From NCBI RefSeq assembly GCF_947253065.1, contig NZ_CAMXWS010000053.1, positions 1 through 7,671 on the forward strand: a stretch of DNA of 7,671 nucleotides, given 5' to 3'. This stretch comes from an uncultured Corynebacterium sp. GTDB lineage: Bacteria > Actinomycetota > Actinomycetes > Mycobacteriales > Mycobacteriaceae. How positions within the stretch are numbered: position 1 is the first letter of the stretch; every line of letters begins with the position of its first letter. The position numbers were made by a program, and so were the translations under genes. Below, one piece after another: positions 1 through 6,645 of the stretch. The notes beneath the pieces were generated by a model, which searched no databases, was not told the origin of the DNA, and was given only the letters and a program-made list of their open reading frames with translations.

Positions 1-58
1 CGGCGAGGGCGGATGCGCGGCCGATGAAGCGGCGGCGGGAGAGGGCAGAGCGATTCAT
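1..58 (-). CDS. N-terminus of a Tat-exported protein (partial)
   Basis: Read on the minus strand from an ATG at 58, the frame stays open to the window edge and encodes 19 residues beginning MNRSALSRRRFIGRASALA. The SRRRFIG stretch fits the twin-arginine signal pattern (S/T-R-R-x-F-[LI]-x), followed by the start of an Ala-rich hydrophobic stretch, so the product is probably folded in the cytoplasm and exported by Tat. Most codons end in G or C, as in the neighbouring genes. There is no good Shine-Dalgarno before the ATG; an in-frame GTG lies three codons upstream. The mature protein is outside the window, so its function cannot be given. It is divergent from the DUF981-type gene. Confidence 0.55.
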   Translation of the reverse strand, partial: MNRSALSRRRFIGRASALA

Positions 59-184
59 GCTATTCACATTGGTAACACTAGCACCATTTATAACAATTTC
101 ACCTGCTTGAATGCGGGCCCCGTTCGGGGCTGTCATATATCCGGTTTTGGCGACCTTGTGCTCCGTGGAGTTACGGTCGCATAT
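59..184. promoter_or_regulatory. Divergent intergenic region with possible promoters
   Basis: This AT-richer gap separates the Tat-signal gene from the DUF981-type gene and should hold promoters for both. On the plus strand TTGGTA (69-74) and TAACAA (91-96) are spaced 16 nt and could serve as -35 and -10. On the minus strand TATAAA-like bases lie at 87-92, without a convincing -35. A GC-rich hairpin lies at 117-130. The assignments are weak and rest on pattern only. Confidence 0.3.
117..130. repeat. GC-rich inverted repeat in the leader of the DUF981-type gene
   Basis: GCCCCG (117-122) and CGGGGC (125-130) are perfect reverse complements separated by TT. As RNA this would fold into a short GC hairpin about 55 nt before the chosen start at 185. 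No T-run follows on either strand, so it does not look like a terminator. It could be a leader structure or an operator. Confidence 0.4.
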
Positions 185-916
185 ATGAATAAGTTTTTTA
201 CAGGTGAATCAAATCCCGGTCTGATTGATTGGAGTGGGATGCCCACATACAACACGATCATGGCCGTGGCTGTGGGCGCAGGCTTGATCGCTGTTGCGAT
301 GTTCTTCAAGGATTTCCGCACGGGCAAGCTTGAAGGTGTAGAGGGGTATGCGTTGACCTTTGCTGGTCTAGCGATGATCCTCTTCCCGACGGGCCTGCAT
401 ATGACTCTCACGTGGCCGTTGGCGCCTGATTTTGCGTTCGACAATATTGTCTTCGGTGAAACCTCTCTTGGTTTCAGTGTGCTGCTTGCGGTTTCTGCGT
501 TTTATCTCTGGAATAAACGTGAGTACTACGCAGCAGGTAAGGAAGTCAGTTTCTATGGTGCGATGAAGACTCTGCGGCCTGCCACGATCTTCATCGCTGG
601 TTTGGGTCTTGCTCTCTTCGGTATCGCCCTTGCGGGTGTTGTGTATACCCTTTTCGCTGCTCCGCCGGAGGAGCCGATTTCTGGCGCTTTTGCTGATTGG
701 CCAATGATGGAAGCCAGCTTCCTTGGCGTGCTGTTTTCCATGGTTGGGCTTGGCGCAGTGCTGCTTCCGTTCGCTGTCCGTGGCACTAATGAGAAAACTG
801 TCTCTGGTCTGTTCAAGACCATTGAGTGGTTGTGGCTGATTTCGGGTGCAATCTGGTTCCTGTTCGGCGCGATGAATTTCTACACCCACATCGGTCTGAT
901 TGTGAATACGATGTAG
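185..916 (+). CDS. DUF981-type six-span membrane protein
   Basis: Predicted 243-residue integral membrane protein with about six hydrophobic segments (roughly residues 23-41, 54-76, 93-109, 132-157, 176-198 and 212-236). The overall look, with the TWPL motif after the second span and a final MNFYTHIG segment, recalls the DUF981 family of actinobacterial membrane proteins, whose function is unknown; this recognition is from memory. The ATG at 185 (MNKFFTGE) is preferred because the frame upstream encodes no membrane or signal feature; GGAG at 167-170 is a distant possible ribosome site. In-frame TTG at 107 and GTG at 158 are alternatives. Codons end in T more often than in the neighbouring genes. 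The gene is probably monocistronic, because a terminator follows its stop. Function not assigned. Confidence 0.75.
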   Translation: MNKFFTGESNPGLIDWSGMPTYNTIMAVAVGAGLIAVAMFFKDFRTGKLEGVEGYALTFAGLAMILFPTGLHMTLTWPLAPDFAFDNIVFGETSLGFSVLLAVSAFYLWNKREYYAAGKEVSFYGAMKTLRPATIFIAGLGLALFGIALAGVVYTLFAAPPEEPISGAFADWPMMEASFLGVLFSMVGLGAVLLPFAVRGTNEKTVSGLFKTIEWLWLISGAIWFLFGAMNFYTHIGLIVNTM

Positions 917-933
917 CGGATTTCCCGCTCCTT

Positions 934-968
934 CTCCACGTCCATGAAAGGGGCGTGGAGTTTTTCTT
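934..968 (+). terminator. Intrinsic terminator of the DUF981-type gene
   Basis: Arms CTCCACGTCC (934-943) and GGGCGTGGAG (951-960) pair over 10 bp with one G-U pair, closing a 7-nt loop, and are followed at once by TTTTTCTTT. It lies 18 nt after the stop codon and isolates this gene from the next plus-strand group. Confidence 0.85.
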
Positions 969-974
969 TATCTC

Positions 975-1003
975 TTGCTTGCCATTGCGGAAAATAATAG
1001 GGT
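975..1003 (+). promoter_or_regulatory. Candidate promoter for the membrane protein/regulator/panC group
   Basis: TTGCTT (975-980) and TAGGGT (998-1003) are spaced 17 nt. The -10 would end 7 nt before the ATG at 1011, which is the spacing of leaderless actinobacterial transcripts. The same TAGGG could instead be the ribosome site for that ATG, so the two readings compete. Confidence 0.35.
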
Positions 1004-1010
1004 TTCCGGT

Positions 1011-1490
1011 ATGGAAAACAAGGCGATTCTCGGTCAGGGAACCGGTCACGAGGTTGAGCCTGACGAGGCAAATGAATCACTCGCGGCCGTCCGCGATATC
1101 GAAGTGCGTGCCGCGCGGGTGCCAATACCGTGGCCGATGATCGTGGCGGTTAGTGCCGTCTTCGGTCTCGGCATCGGTCTCATGCTTGCCGGAATGGTGT
1201 GGGGGCTGCTCGTGCTGGTCGTATCGCTGGTTCTGATAATAGTGCTGGAGTTCAGCAGTCAAAAGACCGTTCGCACTGCGATGAAGCAGGATGTGCAGGC
1301 TGATGAGGGCACGTGGAGCTGGAAACGGTTCCTCACTTTCATGGTGCTCTACACCATCGCATACATCGGCATGCAGGTCTTCGCGGACCGCTACCCGGAT
1401 GGACATGCTGTCGTTGGCATCGTTGTTGGAATTATTGCCACAGCCGTGATGATCGCGGGTTACGGCCTGACGTGGAGGAAGTACCATTGA
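1011..1490 (+). CDS. Small four-span membrane protein, unknown family
   Basis: Predicted 159 residues. A charged 36-residue cytoplasmic-like N-terminus (MENKAILGQG...) is followed by two close hydrophobic segments (about 41-59 and 61-79), a polar stretch (81-104) and two more segments (about 106-122 and 131-150), ending TWRKYH. I do not recognise the family. The ATG at 1011 is chosen over an in-frame alternative start at 975 because TAGGG lies 8 nt upstream and the earlier region falls in the promoter/terminator zone. The stop codon overlaps the TTG start of the winged-helix gene (TTGA), so the two are almost certainly co-translated. Paired membrane protein and small regulator genes often form a sensing or autoregulated unit; here that is inference only. 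Confidence 0.75.
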   Translation: MENKAILGQGTGHEVEPDEANESLAAVRDIEVRAARVPIPWPMIVAVSAVFGLGIGLMLAGMVWGLLVLVVSLVLIIVLEFSSQKTVRTAMKQDVQADEGTWSWKRFLTFMVLYTIAYIGMQVFADRYPDGHAVVGIVVGIIATAVMIAGYGLTWRKYH

Positions 1491-1825
1491 TCGACCCGGT
1501 TATTCATCCGCTGAATCGACTGAAGATCTGTGCGGCCCTGCGCGCTGGTGGCGCTACGGAGGGCAAGACGCGACGCGAGATGAAATTTTCGCGGCTGCGC
1601 GAGATCACGGACTTGTCGGACGCGACACTGTCAAAGCAGCTCACAGTCCTTGAGGAGCATGGGTATGTCACCCGTTTCCGCGAATACGGATCTTCACGTG
1701 CAAAGGACACCGTGTGGGTGACGCTGACCAAGGCGGGGGAGAAGGCACTCGAAGGTCACCTCGAAGCACTCAACCGATACGCTGAGCCGCATGACCAAAC
1801 TGACCAGGACTCCTCAGGAGCTTAA
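1487..1825 (+). CDS. Winged-helix transcriptional regulator (HTH_34/MarR-like)
   Basis: Predicted 112-residue DNA-binding protein. IHPLNRLKICAAL (6-18) followed by FSRLREITDLSDATLSKQL (34-52), LEEHGYV (55-61) and VTLTKAGEKAL (78-88) matches the HTH_34 type of winged helix: helix 1, helix-turn-helix with recognition helix near 44-57, then a wing. The start is TTG at 1487, because GGAGGAA sits 6 nt upstream and the family normally begins a few residues before HPLR. An insertion rich in charged residues (24-33) separates helix 1 from the HTH. No ligand domain or metal-binding cysteine cluster is visible; the only Cys is C15. The gene overlaps the upstream membrane gene by 4 nt and panC by 35 nt. 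It may regulate its own operon, which would include panC; this is inferred from position. Confidence 0.85.
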   Translation: MIDPVIHPLNRLKICAALRAGGATEGKTRREMKFSRLREITDLSDATLSKQLTVLEEHGYVTRFREYGSSRAKDTVWVTLTKAGEKALEGHLEALNRYAEPHDQTDQDSSGA

Positions 1826-2588
1826 GGAAGCGCTCATCGACGCACGCGGGATCTCCCTCGTCCCCACCATGGGCGCGCTGCACAGCGGGCACATCTCACT
1901 CGTGCGTGAGGCTCAAAAATTAGGCAACCCCGTCGTGGTGAGCATCTTTGTCAACCCGCTCCAGTTCGCGCCGGGTGAGGACCTGGATGCCTACCCGCGC
2001 ACGCTCGAGGCGGACGTGGCCAAGCTCGAGGCAGAAGGCGTCGACGCGGTCTTCGCACCAAGCGTATCGACGATGTACCCCCACGGCCCCCGCACCACCA
2101 TCCACCCTGGCCCCTTGGGCTCTGTCCTGGAAGGCAAGACCCGCCCGACTCATTTCGCCGGCGTGCTCACCGTGGTGGCCAAATTGTTCTGCCTCACCGG
2201 CGCCACGGACGCTTTCTTTGGGGAGAAGGACTACCAACAGTTGGCACTCATCCGGCAGATGGTGGAAGACCTGCATCTGCCCGTGCGCATTCACGGTTGC
2301 CCGATCATCCGCGAAGACAGTGGCCTGGCGCTTTCATCACGCAACCGCTACCTAAGCGACGAAGAGCACGGAGCAGCGCTAGTTTTATCCAGCGCGCTGG
2401 CTACAGGTTCGTACGAGGAAGCTCGTTCGCTTCTCGACGCCGCCCCCGAGATTGAACTCGACTACCTCGAAGTAACTACACCGGAGCTCGGTGAACTCCC
2501 AGCCGATTACAGTGGCCCCGCCCGCCTGCTCGTCGCTGCGAAGGTGGGGGAGACCCGACTTATCGACAACACAGAGATTGAGGTCTAA
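1791..2588 (+). CDS. panC: Pantothenate synthetase (pantoate--beta-alanine ligase)
   Basis: Cytoplasmic enzyme joining D-pantoate and beta-alanine with ATP, through a pantoyl-adenylate, to give pantothenate, the precursor of coenzyme A. The 265-residue product shows PTMGALHSGH (25-34, HxGH nucleotide-binding motif), FVNPLQF (53-59), HFAGVLTVVAKLF (121-133), GEKDYQQ (144-150) and REDSGLALSSRN (174-185, KMSKS-like loop), and ends in the usual GETRLIDN. It is slightly shorter than the common length of about 280. The ATG at 1791 gives a normal N-terminus but has no Shine-Dalgarno; it lies inside the end of the regulator gene, so translation probably depends on coupling. panB is not next to it on the same strand, but convergent 11 nt away. 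Confidence 0.95.
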   Translation: MTKLTRTPQELKEALIDARGISLVPTMGALHSGHISLVREAQKLGNPVVVSIFVNPLQFAPGEDLDAYPRTLEADVAKLEAEGVDAVFAPSVSTMYPHGPRTTIHPGPLGSVLEGKTRPTHFAGVLTVVAKLFCLTGATDAFFGEKDYQQLALIRQMVEDLHLPVRIHGCPIIREDSGLALSSRNRYLSDEEHGAALVLSSALATGSYEEARSLLDAAPEIELDYLEVTTPELGELPADYSGPARLLVAAKVGETRLIDNTEIEV

Positions 2589-2599
2589 CTGGGACCTAT
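2581..2599. other. Convergent panC/panB junction without a clear terminator
   Basis: Only 11 bases (2589-2599) separate the two stop codons. AGGTC (2581-2585) and GACCT (2593-2597) can pair with a 7-nt loop, but the 5-bp stem lacks a T-run on either side and is a poor terminator. Transcripts from the two sides probably overlap at their 3' ends. Confidence 0.5.
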
Positions 2600-3418
2600 C
2601 TAGAAAGAGTGCTCTTCCGCGGGGAATTCACCCTCGTGGACAGCACGCTTGTAGTCGCTGGCTGCCTTTCCCAGGGCCTCGCCGACTGCGCCGAACTGAC
2701 GCACGAAACGTGCGCGGTGGCCACCGGCGGGGAAGTCTGCAAGGTCGTGCCAGACCAGCACCTGCGCGTCGGTATCCGGGCCCGCGCCAATCCCTACAGT
2801 AGGGACGGAGAAATTCGCGGTGATCTCCTTTGCCAGGTCTGCTGGCACCATCTCAAAGACAACCATGTCTGCACCTGCCTCCACCACGGCAGTGGTATCA
2901 GCCCAGAGCTGGTCAGCACTGTCGTCACGGCCTTGGACCTTGAAGCCACTCAGGTTATCCACGGACTGCGGAGTGAATCCCACGTGGGCGCACACAGCAA
3001 GGCCAGCATCTTTCAGCGCTTGAATACGTGGTGCGATGCGCACGCCACCTTCAAGCTTGACCATGTGCGCGCCACTGCGATGGATCATCTCGGTAGCGGT
3101 GCGTACGCACTGCTCATCCGATGCTTCATAGCTGCCGAAAGGAAGATCAACAATCACGAGCGCATTGCCCGCGCCGCGGACAACAGCAGCGGCAAGGTAG
3201 CTCATCTCATCGACAGAAACCTGATTCGTGGTTTCATAGCCATAAACCACATTCGCGGCGGAGTCACCGACGAGCATGCACTCAATGCCGGCCTCGGCGA
3301 AGACGCGGGCGGCGGAATAGTCGTAAGCGGTGAGCATCGCCCACTTCTCACCGTCGCGTTTTTTCTGCTTCAGGTCCGCGACCCGAACTTTCTTGGTGGG
3401 GGCCAGGTATCCAATCAT
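2600..3418 (-). CDS. panB: 3-methyl-2-oxobutanoate hydroxymethyltransferase (ketopantoate hydroxymethyltransferase)
   Basis: Cytoplasmic enzyme that transfers a hydroxymethyl group from 5,10-methylene-tetrahydrofolate to 2-oxoisovalerate, giving ketopantoate, the first dedicated step to pantothenate. The 272-residue product has the TIM-barrel motifs LTAYDY (29-34), VGDS (50-53), VDLPFGSY (90-97), VKLEGG (120-125), HVGFTPQS (145-152) and FEMVP (188-192). D52, D91 and E123 correspond to the metal ligands and E189 to the catalytic Glu of the E. coli enzyme. VGDSAANVVYGYETT differs from the more usual VGDSLGMVVLGH form. The start at 3418 lies only 9 nt after the stop of the ATPase gene and has a poor ribosome site, so panB appears to be the last gene of the iron-uptake operon. 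It ends 11 nt from panC on the other strand. Confidence 0.95.
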   Translation of the reverse strand: MIGYLAPTKKVRVADLKQKKRDGEKWAMLTAYDYSAARVFAEAGIECMLVGDSAANVVYGYETTNQVSVDEMSYLAAAVVRGAGNALVIVDLPFGSYEASDEQCVRTATEMIHRSGAHMVKLEGGVRIAPRIQALKDAGLAVCAHVGFTPQSVDNLSGFKVQGRDDSADQLWADTTAVVEAGADMVVFEMVPADLAKEITANFSVPTVGIGAGPDTDAQVLVWHDLADFPAGGHRARFVRQFGAVGEALGKAASDYKRAVHEGEFPAEEHSF

Positions 3419-3427
3419 GCAGACAGT

Positions 3428-4294
3428 CTAGACACGTGCCGAGTTGACGGCGTTGATGACGTCGGGATCTGCATTCTCGACATCGACCGCGATCGGGTCC
3501 ATCGGACCCGCGTCTGTCGGAGCCTCGTGGCGGGGGAGACGCAGCACCGGGCACACGATCGGCACGCCGGCGTCGTTGATGATGCGCGCGGAAATGCCGT
3601 AGACGCGCTCGAGCAAATCCGGGGTCAATACTTCAGCCGGAGTGCCCTTGGCAATCGCCTGGCCATCCTTGATAACCAGTAGCTCGTCGCAGAAACGGGC
3701 AGCCAAGTTCAGATCGTGCAGGGCGACGAGAGCCTGACGGTCGTCGCCGCGGACCTCGTCCTGGATGATCTGCAGCAGTTCCACCTGGTGGCGGAGGTCG
3801 AGGGCGGAGGTCGGTTCGTCGAGAAGCATGATGCGCGGGGAGCGCACGAGCATCTGCGCGACGGCCACGAGCTGACGTTGGCCGCCGGACATATCCGAAA
3901 TCATGCGGTCCGACAGCTTCGTGATGCCCAGACGGTGCATGACCTCGGCGGTCGTCTGCAGTGCGTTGCCGTTGCCCTCGCCGCGGCGACGCGCGGAGAC
4001 CATGACGGACTCGAAAGCGGTCAGTGTGGCGCGCGAGAGCATGTCCTGCGGCACGTAGCCGACTGCCTGCACTCGCTCTTTAGCGGAAAGCGCGCGACCG
4101 TCAACAACGATGTCGCTGCTGCCTGCGGAGGGCTTATTAATGCCGGCGAGGGTCTTGACCAGCGTCGATTTGCCGGCGCCGTTCGGGCCGATGAGGCCGG
4201 TGATCTTGCCGTCCTCGAGCGGGCCGAAGGTCATGTCGTCGATGATGGTCGTCCGGCCGTACCGCACGGTGAGATTCTTTGCGCTGATGGCCAT
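3428..4294 (-). CDS. Iron-siderophore ABC transporter ATPase
   Basis: Cytoplasmic ATPase of a FepC/FecE-type importer, 288 residues. It carries Walker A GPNGAGKST (36-44), Q-loop glutamine in VPQD (Q83), signature MSGGQRQ (135-141; Met in place of the usual Leu), Walker B IMLLDEP (155-161), D-loop SALD (163-166) and the switch histidine in LHDLN (H193). The start at 4294 (MAISAKNL) is chosen because the domain begins there, GGAAGGAG lies upstream, and the permease stop is only 5 nt away; the open frame runs on upstream to 4669 but overlaps the permease gene. After the core (ending near 245) comes a C-terminal extension of about 40 residues rich in Asp, Pro and Val, not part of the usual fold. 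Second-to-last gene of the operon, 9 nt before panB. Confidence 0.93.
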   Translation of the reverse strand: MAISAKNLTVRYGRTTIIDDMTFGPLEDGKITGLIGPNGAGKSTLVKTLAGINKPSAGSSDIVVDGRALSAKERVQAVGYVPQDMLSRATLTAFESVMVSARRRGEGNGNALQTTAEVMHRLGITKLSDRMISDMSGGQRQLVAVAQMLVRSPRIMLLDEPTSALDLRHQVELLQIIQDEVRGDDRQALVALHDLNLAARFCDELLVIKDGQAIAKGTPAEVLTPDLLERVYGISARIINDAGVPIVCPVLRLPRHEAPTDAGPMDPIAVDVENADPDVINAVNSARV

Positions 4295-4299
4295 GGGGC

Positions 4300-5385
4300 T
4301 TAAGCACTCCTTCCACGCGAGCGGGTGAAGATGAGGAACACGAAGAACGGTACGCCGACAAGTGCGGTGATGATACCGAGGGGGATAGCCACACCGGGGA
4401 TGATTGACAAGGACACGGCGTAGGCGAGGCTCATGAGCATTGCGCCGGCGGCAGCTGCGCCCGGAAGGAAGAATTTCTGGTCCTCGCCGACGATCATGCG
4501 CGCAATGTGTGGGCCGACCAAGCCGATGAAGCCGATGATGCCTGTGAATGCGACAGACGCGGCCGCTAAAAGCGATGCGACCAACAAGGTGGTCACGCGC
4601 AAGCGTTGGACGTTGATGCCCATCGCGGCGGCGCGGTCGTCGCCGAGACACAGAGCGGTAAGGCGCCACGAATTGACGGAGCAGAAGGGGATCGCCAGTG
4701 CGAGCACGACGGCGATCACGATATTCGCGGTCCAGGACGCGCGCTGCATGGAGCCCATCGTCCAGAACACGATCTGCTGCAGCGCCTCGTTGGAGGCCAC
4801 GTACTGCAGCAAGGAGAGCACTGCCTGGAAGAAGAAGGACAGGGCGATGCCGAGCAGGATCATCGATTCCGCGCTCGCACCGCGCCAGATCGCCGCGCCC
4901 GCGATGATCAGCACCGCGAACAGGGCAGACAGCGCCGCGGTGAGCGCGAGGTTGAGTTGCGCGTTCAGGATGAGCGTCCAGCCCATCACGATGGACACCG
5001 CCGCGCCGAGAGCAGCCGCGGCTGAGATGCCGAGGGTGAACGGTTCAGCCAACGGGTTGTCCAGGATCGTCTGCATTTGCGCGCCGGACAGCCCCAACGA
5101 CGCGCCTACGAGTACCGCCATCACCGCCGCCGGGAGGCGGAGAGTGCGCACGACGGTCTCAGTCTGCTGATCGACGGAGTCGGGGTCGAAGACGGCGCGG
5201 AAGACGTCGCTAAGCGAAAGATCGATGGGCCCAACGACCACCGCAACGAGAAAACTGGCGATCGCGCCGAGGACAAGAAGAGCAATTGCGATTGCTTTAC
5301 GACGGCCACGGCGACGGTAGTTTTCAATCGCACGGTCCGGCGAATCCTTCTCAAGGTCGGTGTCGGGCGCTACGCGTGTGGTCAT
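4300..5385 (-). CDS. FecCD-family siderophore ABC transporter permease
   Basis: Membrane subunit of the iron-chelate importer, 361 residues with about ten hydrophobic segments and an Arg-rich cytoplasmic N-terminus (YRRRGRRK, 23-30). The FecCD hallmarks are present: RTLRLPAAVMAVLVGASLGL near 80-99, SGAQMQTILDNPLAEPFTLG (100-119), and the ATPase-coupling segment GFIGLVGPHIARMIVG (285-300). Only one permease gene is present, so the channel is probably a homodimer, as in BtuC-type importers. The start at 5385 follows the lipoprotein stop by 19 nt, with AAAAGAG as a possible ribosome site. Same order as the irp6ABC-type operons of corynebacteria (receptor, permease, ATPase); orthology is not shown. 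Confidence 0.95.
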   Translation of the reverse strand: MTTRVAPDTDLEKDSPDRAIENYRRRGRRKAIAIALLVLGAIASFLVAVVVGPIDLSLSDVFRAVFDPDSVDQQTETVVRTLRLPAAVMAVLVGASLGLSGAQMQTILDNPLAEPFTLGISAAAALGAAVSIVMGWTLILNAQLNLALTAALSALFAVLIIAGAAIWRGASAESMILLGIALSFFFQAVLSLLQYVASNEALQQIVFWTMGSMQRASWTANIVIAVVLALAIPFCSVNSWRLTALCLGDDRAAAMGINVQRLRVTTLLVASLLAAASVAFTGIIGFIGLVGPHIARMIVGEDQKFFLPGAAAAGAMLMSLAYAVSLSIIPGVAIPLGIITALVGVPFFVFLIFTRSRGRSA

Positions 5386-5404
5386 TGAGCTCTTTTCTTA
5401 TCGC

Positions 5405-6595
5405 TTATTTGGCTTCGTATCCGTCGAGGAAGAAGGTGCCGCTGTAATCGATCGGCATCCACTCGGCGTGGAAATTTTCGAAGTCCTTCGCCGGATCCAG
5501 CTCCTCAAATTCTTCGGGGTGGAGCCACTTGGCGAATGTCTCGAGAGCGAACACGTTATACGGGCTGTCGTAGAACTGATGGTAGACGGCGAAGAAATCG
5601 CCCTCCTTAGGGGCCGTCAGTTGCTCCACACCCGCGGTCTTGAGCGGACCGCCGAAGGAATCGCGTGCCGCTGCCTCGTCAGCTTTGTACCCCAGCTCGA
5701 CGTGGCTGAAAGCGTCGGTCTTCTGCGGGTCACGCGCCCACTCACCGCCGGAGACGATGAGCTTGTCAGGATTGACCTCCACGAGCTTCTCGACGGTGAT
5801 CTCTGTTTCGTCGGTGCCGAGAATCTCCGGTCCGACATTATGGCCGCCTGCCGCGTCGACGAGTTTGCCCAGGTTGGCATCGCCTGCGATGGCGCAGCAG
5901 TCCTTGAAACCGGCCGCCATCCACACGACGGTATTGGGCTTCTCCGTCGTCTTTGCCACGCGGTCGGTGATGTCGGCGACCTTGTCGTTGTAGAACTTGA
6001 TGAAGCTTTCTGCGCGATCGGACTTGCCGAAGAGATCTCCGAAGAGCTTCATGGACACCTCGGTGTTGTTCAGCGGGTCCTGGCGGAAGTCAGTGAACAC
6101 GTACTTCAGGCCCACAGCGTCCATATCGGCCAAAAAGCCGTTCTGCTCCGCGACCTTCTTCTGGTCCAGCGTCATGACAACCACATCCGGCTTCTGTGCC
6201 AAGAGGTTCTCCACGGTTACATCGCCCTTCTGCAGCGAACCGATCTGTGGCAAGTCCTTGGCCTCCGGGAACTTCTCCAAGATCTTTTCGCGCATCGCTG
6301 GCGCTGCCTTTTCGAAGTCATCGCCGTACGCGACGACCTTCTCAAACGGATTGTCCTGCAGGATCGAAGTGGCGAAAATGCCTCGACCTTCGCCGAGCAG
6401 AATACGCTCCGGCTGCTTGTCGAAGTCGACGGTGCGTCCAGCCGCGTCGGTGACGGTCAGAACTGCCTCGCCATTTTTATTGTCCCCATTAGAACCGGCG
6501 GTATCACCGTTGCTGGAATCGGACGAGCAGCCGGCGAGCCCCAGCACTGCGATGAACGAAAACAGCAGTGCTGCGAGTGTGCGTGGAAACTTCAC
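5405..6595 (-). CDS. Iron-siderophore substrate-binding lipoprotein
   Basis: Surface-anchored receptor that captures a ferric chelate and delivers it to the permease. The product is 396 residues: a signal peptide with LAGC lipobox (20-23) giving lipid-modified Cys23, an Asp/Ser/Asn/Gly-rich linker (24-43), then a TroA/FepB-like periplasmic-binding fold of the Peripla_BP_2 type, with VTDAAGRTVDFDKQPERI near 48-65, LLAQKPDVVVM (131-141), EVNPDKLIVSGG (273-284) and KWLHPEEF (356-363). The start is GTG at 6595: AAAGG lies 6 nt upstream and MKFPRTL is a proper signal N-region, whereas the longer frame to 6658 would run through the operator. An adjacent cysteine pair, C233-C234, lies in FKDCCAIAG. 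The true ligand is unknown; haem or other chelates remain possible. First gene of the operon. Confidence 0.93.
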   Translation of the reverse strand: MKFPRTLAALLFSFIAVLGLAGCSSDSSNGDTAGSNGDNKNGEAVLTVTDAAGRTVDFDKQPERILLGEGRGIFATSILQDNPFEKVVAYGDDFEKAAPAMREKILEKFPEAKDLPQIGSLQKGDVTVENLLAQKPDVVVMTLDQKKVAEQNGFLADMDAVGLKYVFTDFRQDPLNNTEVSMKLFGDLFGKSDRAESFIKFYNDKVADITDRVAKTTEKPNTVVWMAAGFKDCCAIAGDANLGKLVDAAGGHNVGPEILGTDETEITVEKLVEVNPDKLIVSGGEWARDPQKTDAFSHVELGYKADEAAARDSFGGPLKTAGVEQLTAPKEGDFFAVYHQFYDSPYNVFALETFAKWLHPEEFEELDPAKDFENFHAEWMPIDYSGTFFLDGYEAK

Positions 6596-6608
6596 GATCC
6601 ACCTTTCA

Positions 6609-6627
6609 ATAAGTAAGCCTATGCTTA
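6609..6627. promoter_or_regulatory. DtxR-like iron box A
   Basis: On the minus strand TAAGCATAGGCTTACTTAT fits the 19-bp DtxR/IdeR consensus TWAGGTTAGSCTWACCTWA at 15 positions by my count. It lies 13 nt upstream of the GTG start of the binding lipoprotein, between promoter and gene. The site also contains TAAGC-N4-GCTTA. Iron-dependent repression of the operon is inferred. Confidence 0.6.
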
Positions 6628-6645
6628 GTTTCAGGTAACCCTTTG

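Noticed and set aside
2605..2616. AAGAG/CTCTT inverted repeat near the panB end as a terminator
   Set aside because: The loop would be only 2 nt, the stem is AT-containing and short, it lies inside the panB coding end, and no T-run follows.
2609..3682. Plus-strand open frame of 357 codons opposite panB and the ATPase end
   Set aside because: It covers two genes with clear family motifs on the other strand and shows no recognisable motif.
4295..4669. Upstream extension of the ATPase frame
   Set aside because: It overlaps the end of the permease gene and encodes Arg/His-rich low-complexity sequence; the ABC domain begins at 4294 with a ribosome site.
5360..6616. Long plus-strand open frame of 418 codons opposite the binding lipoprotein gene
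   Set aside because: It is a shadow of a clear lipoprotein gene in high-GC DNA; it has no signal, domain or ribosome site of its own, and its composition follows the complementary codons.
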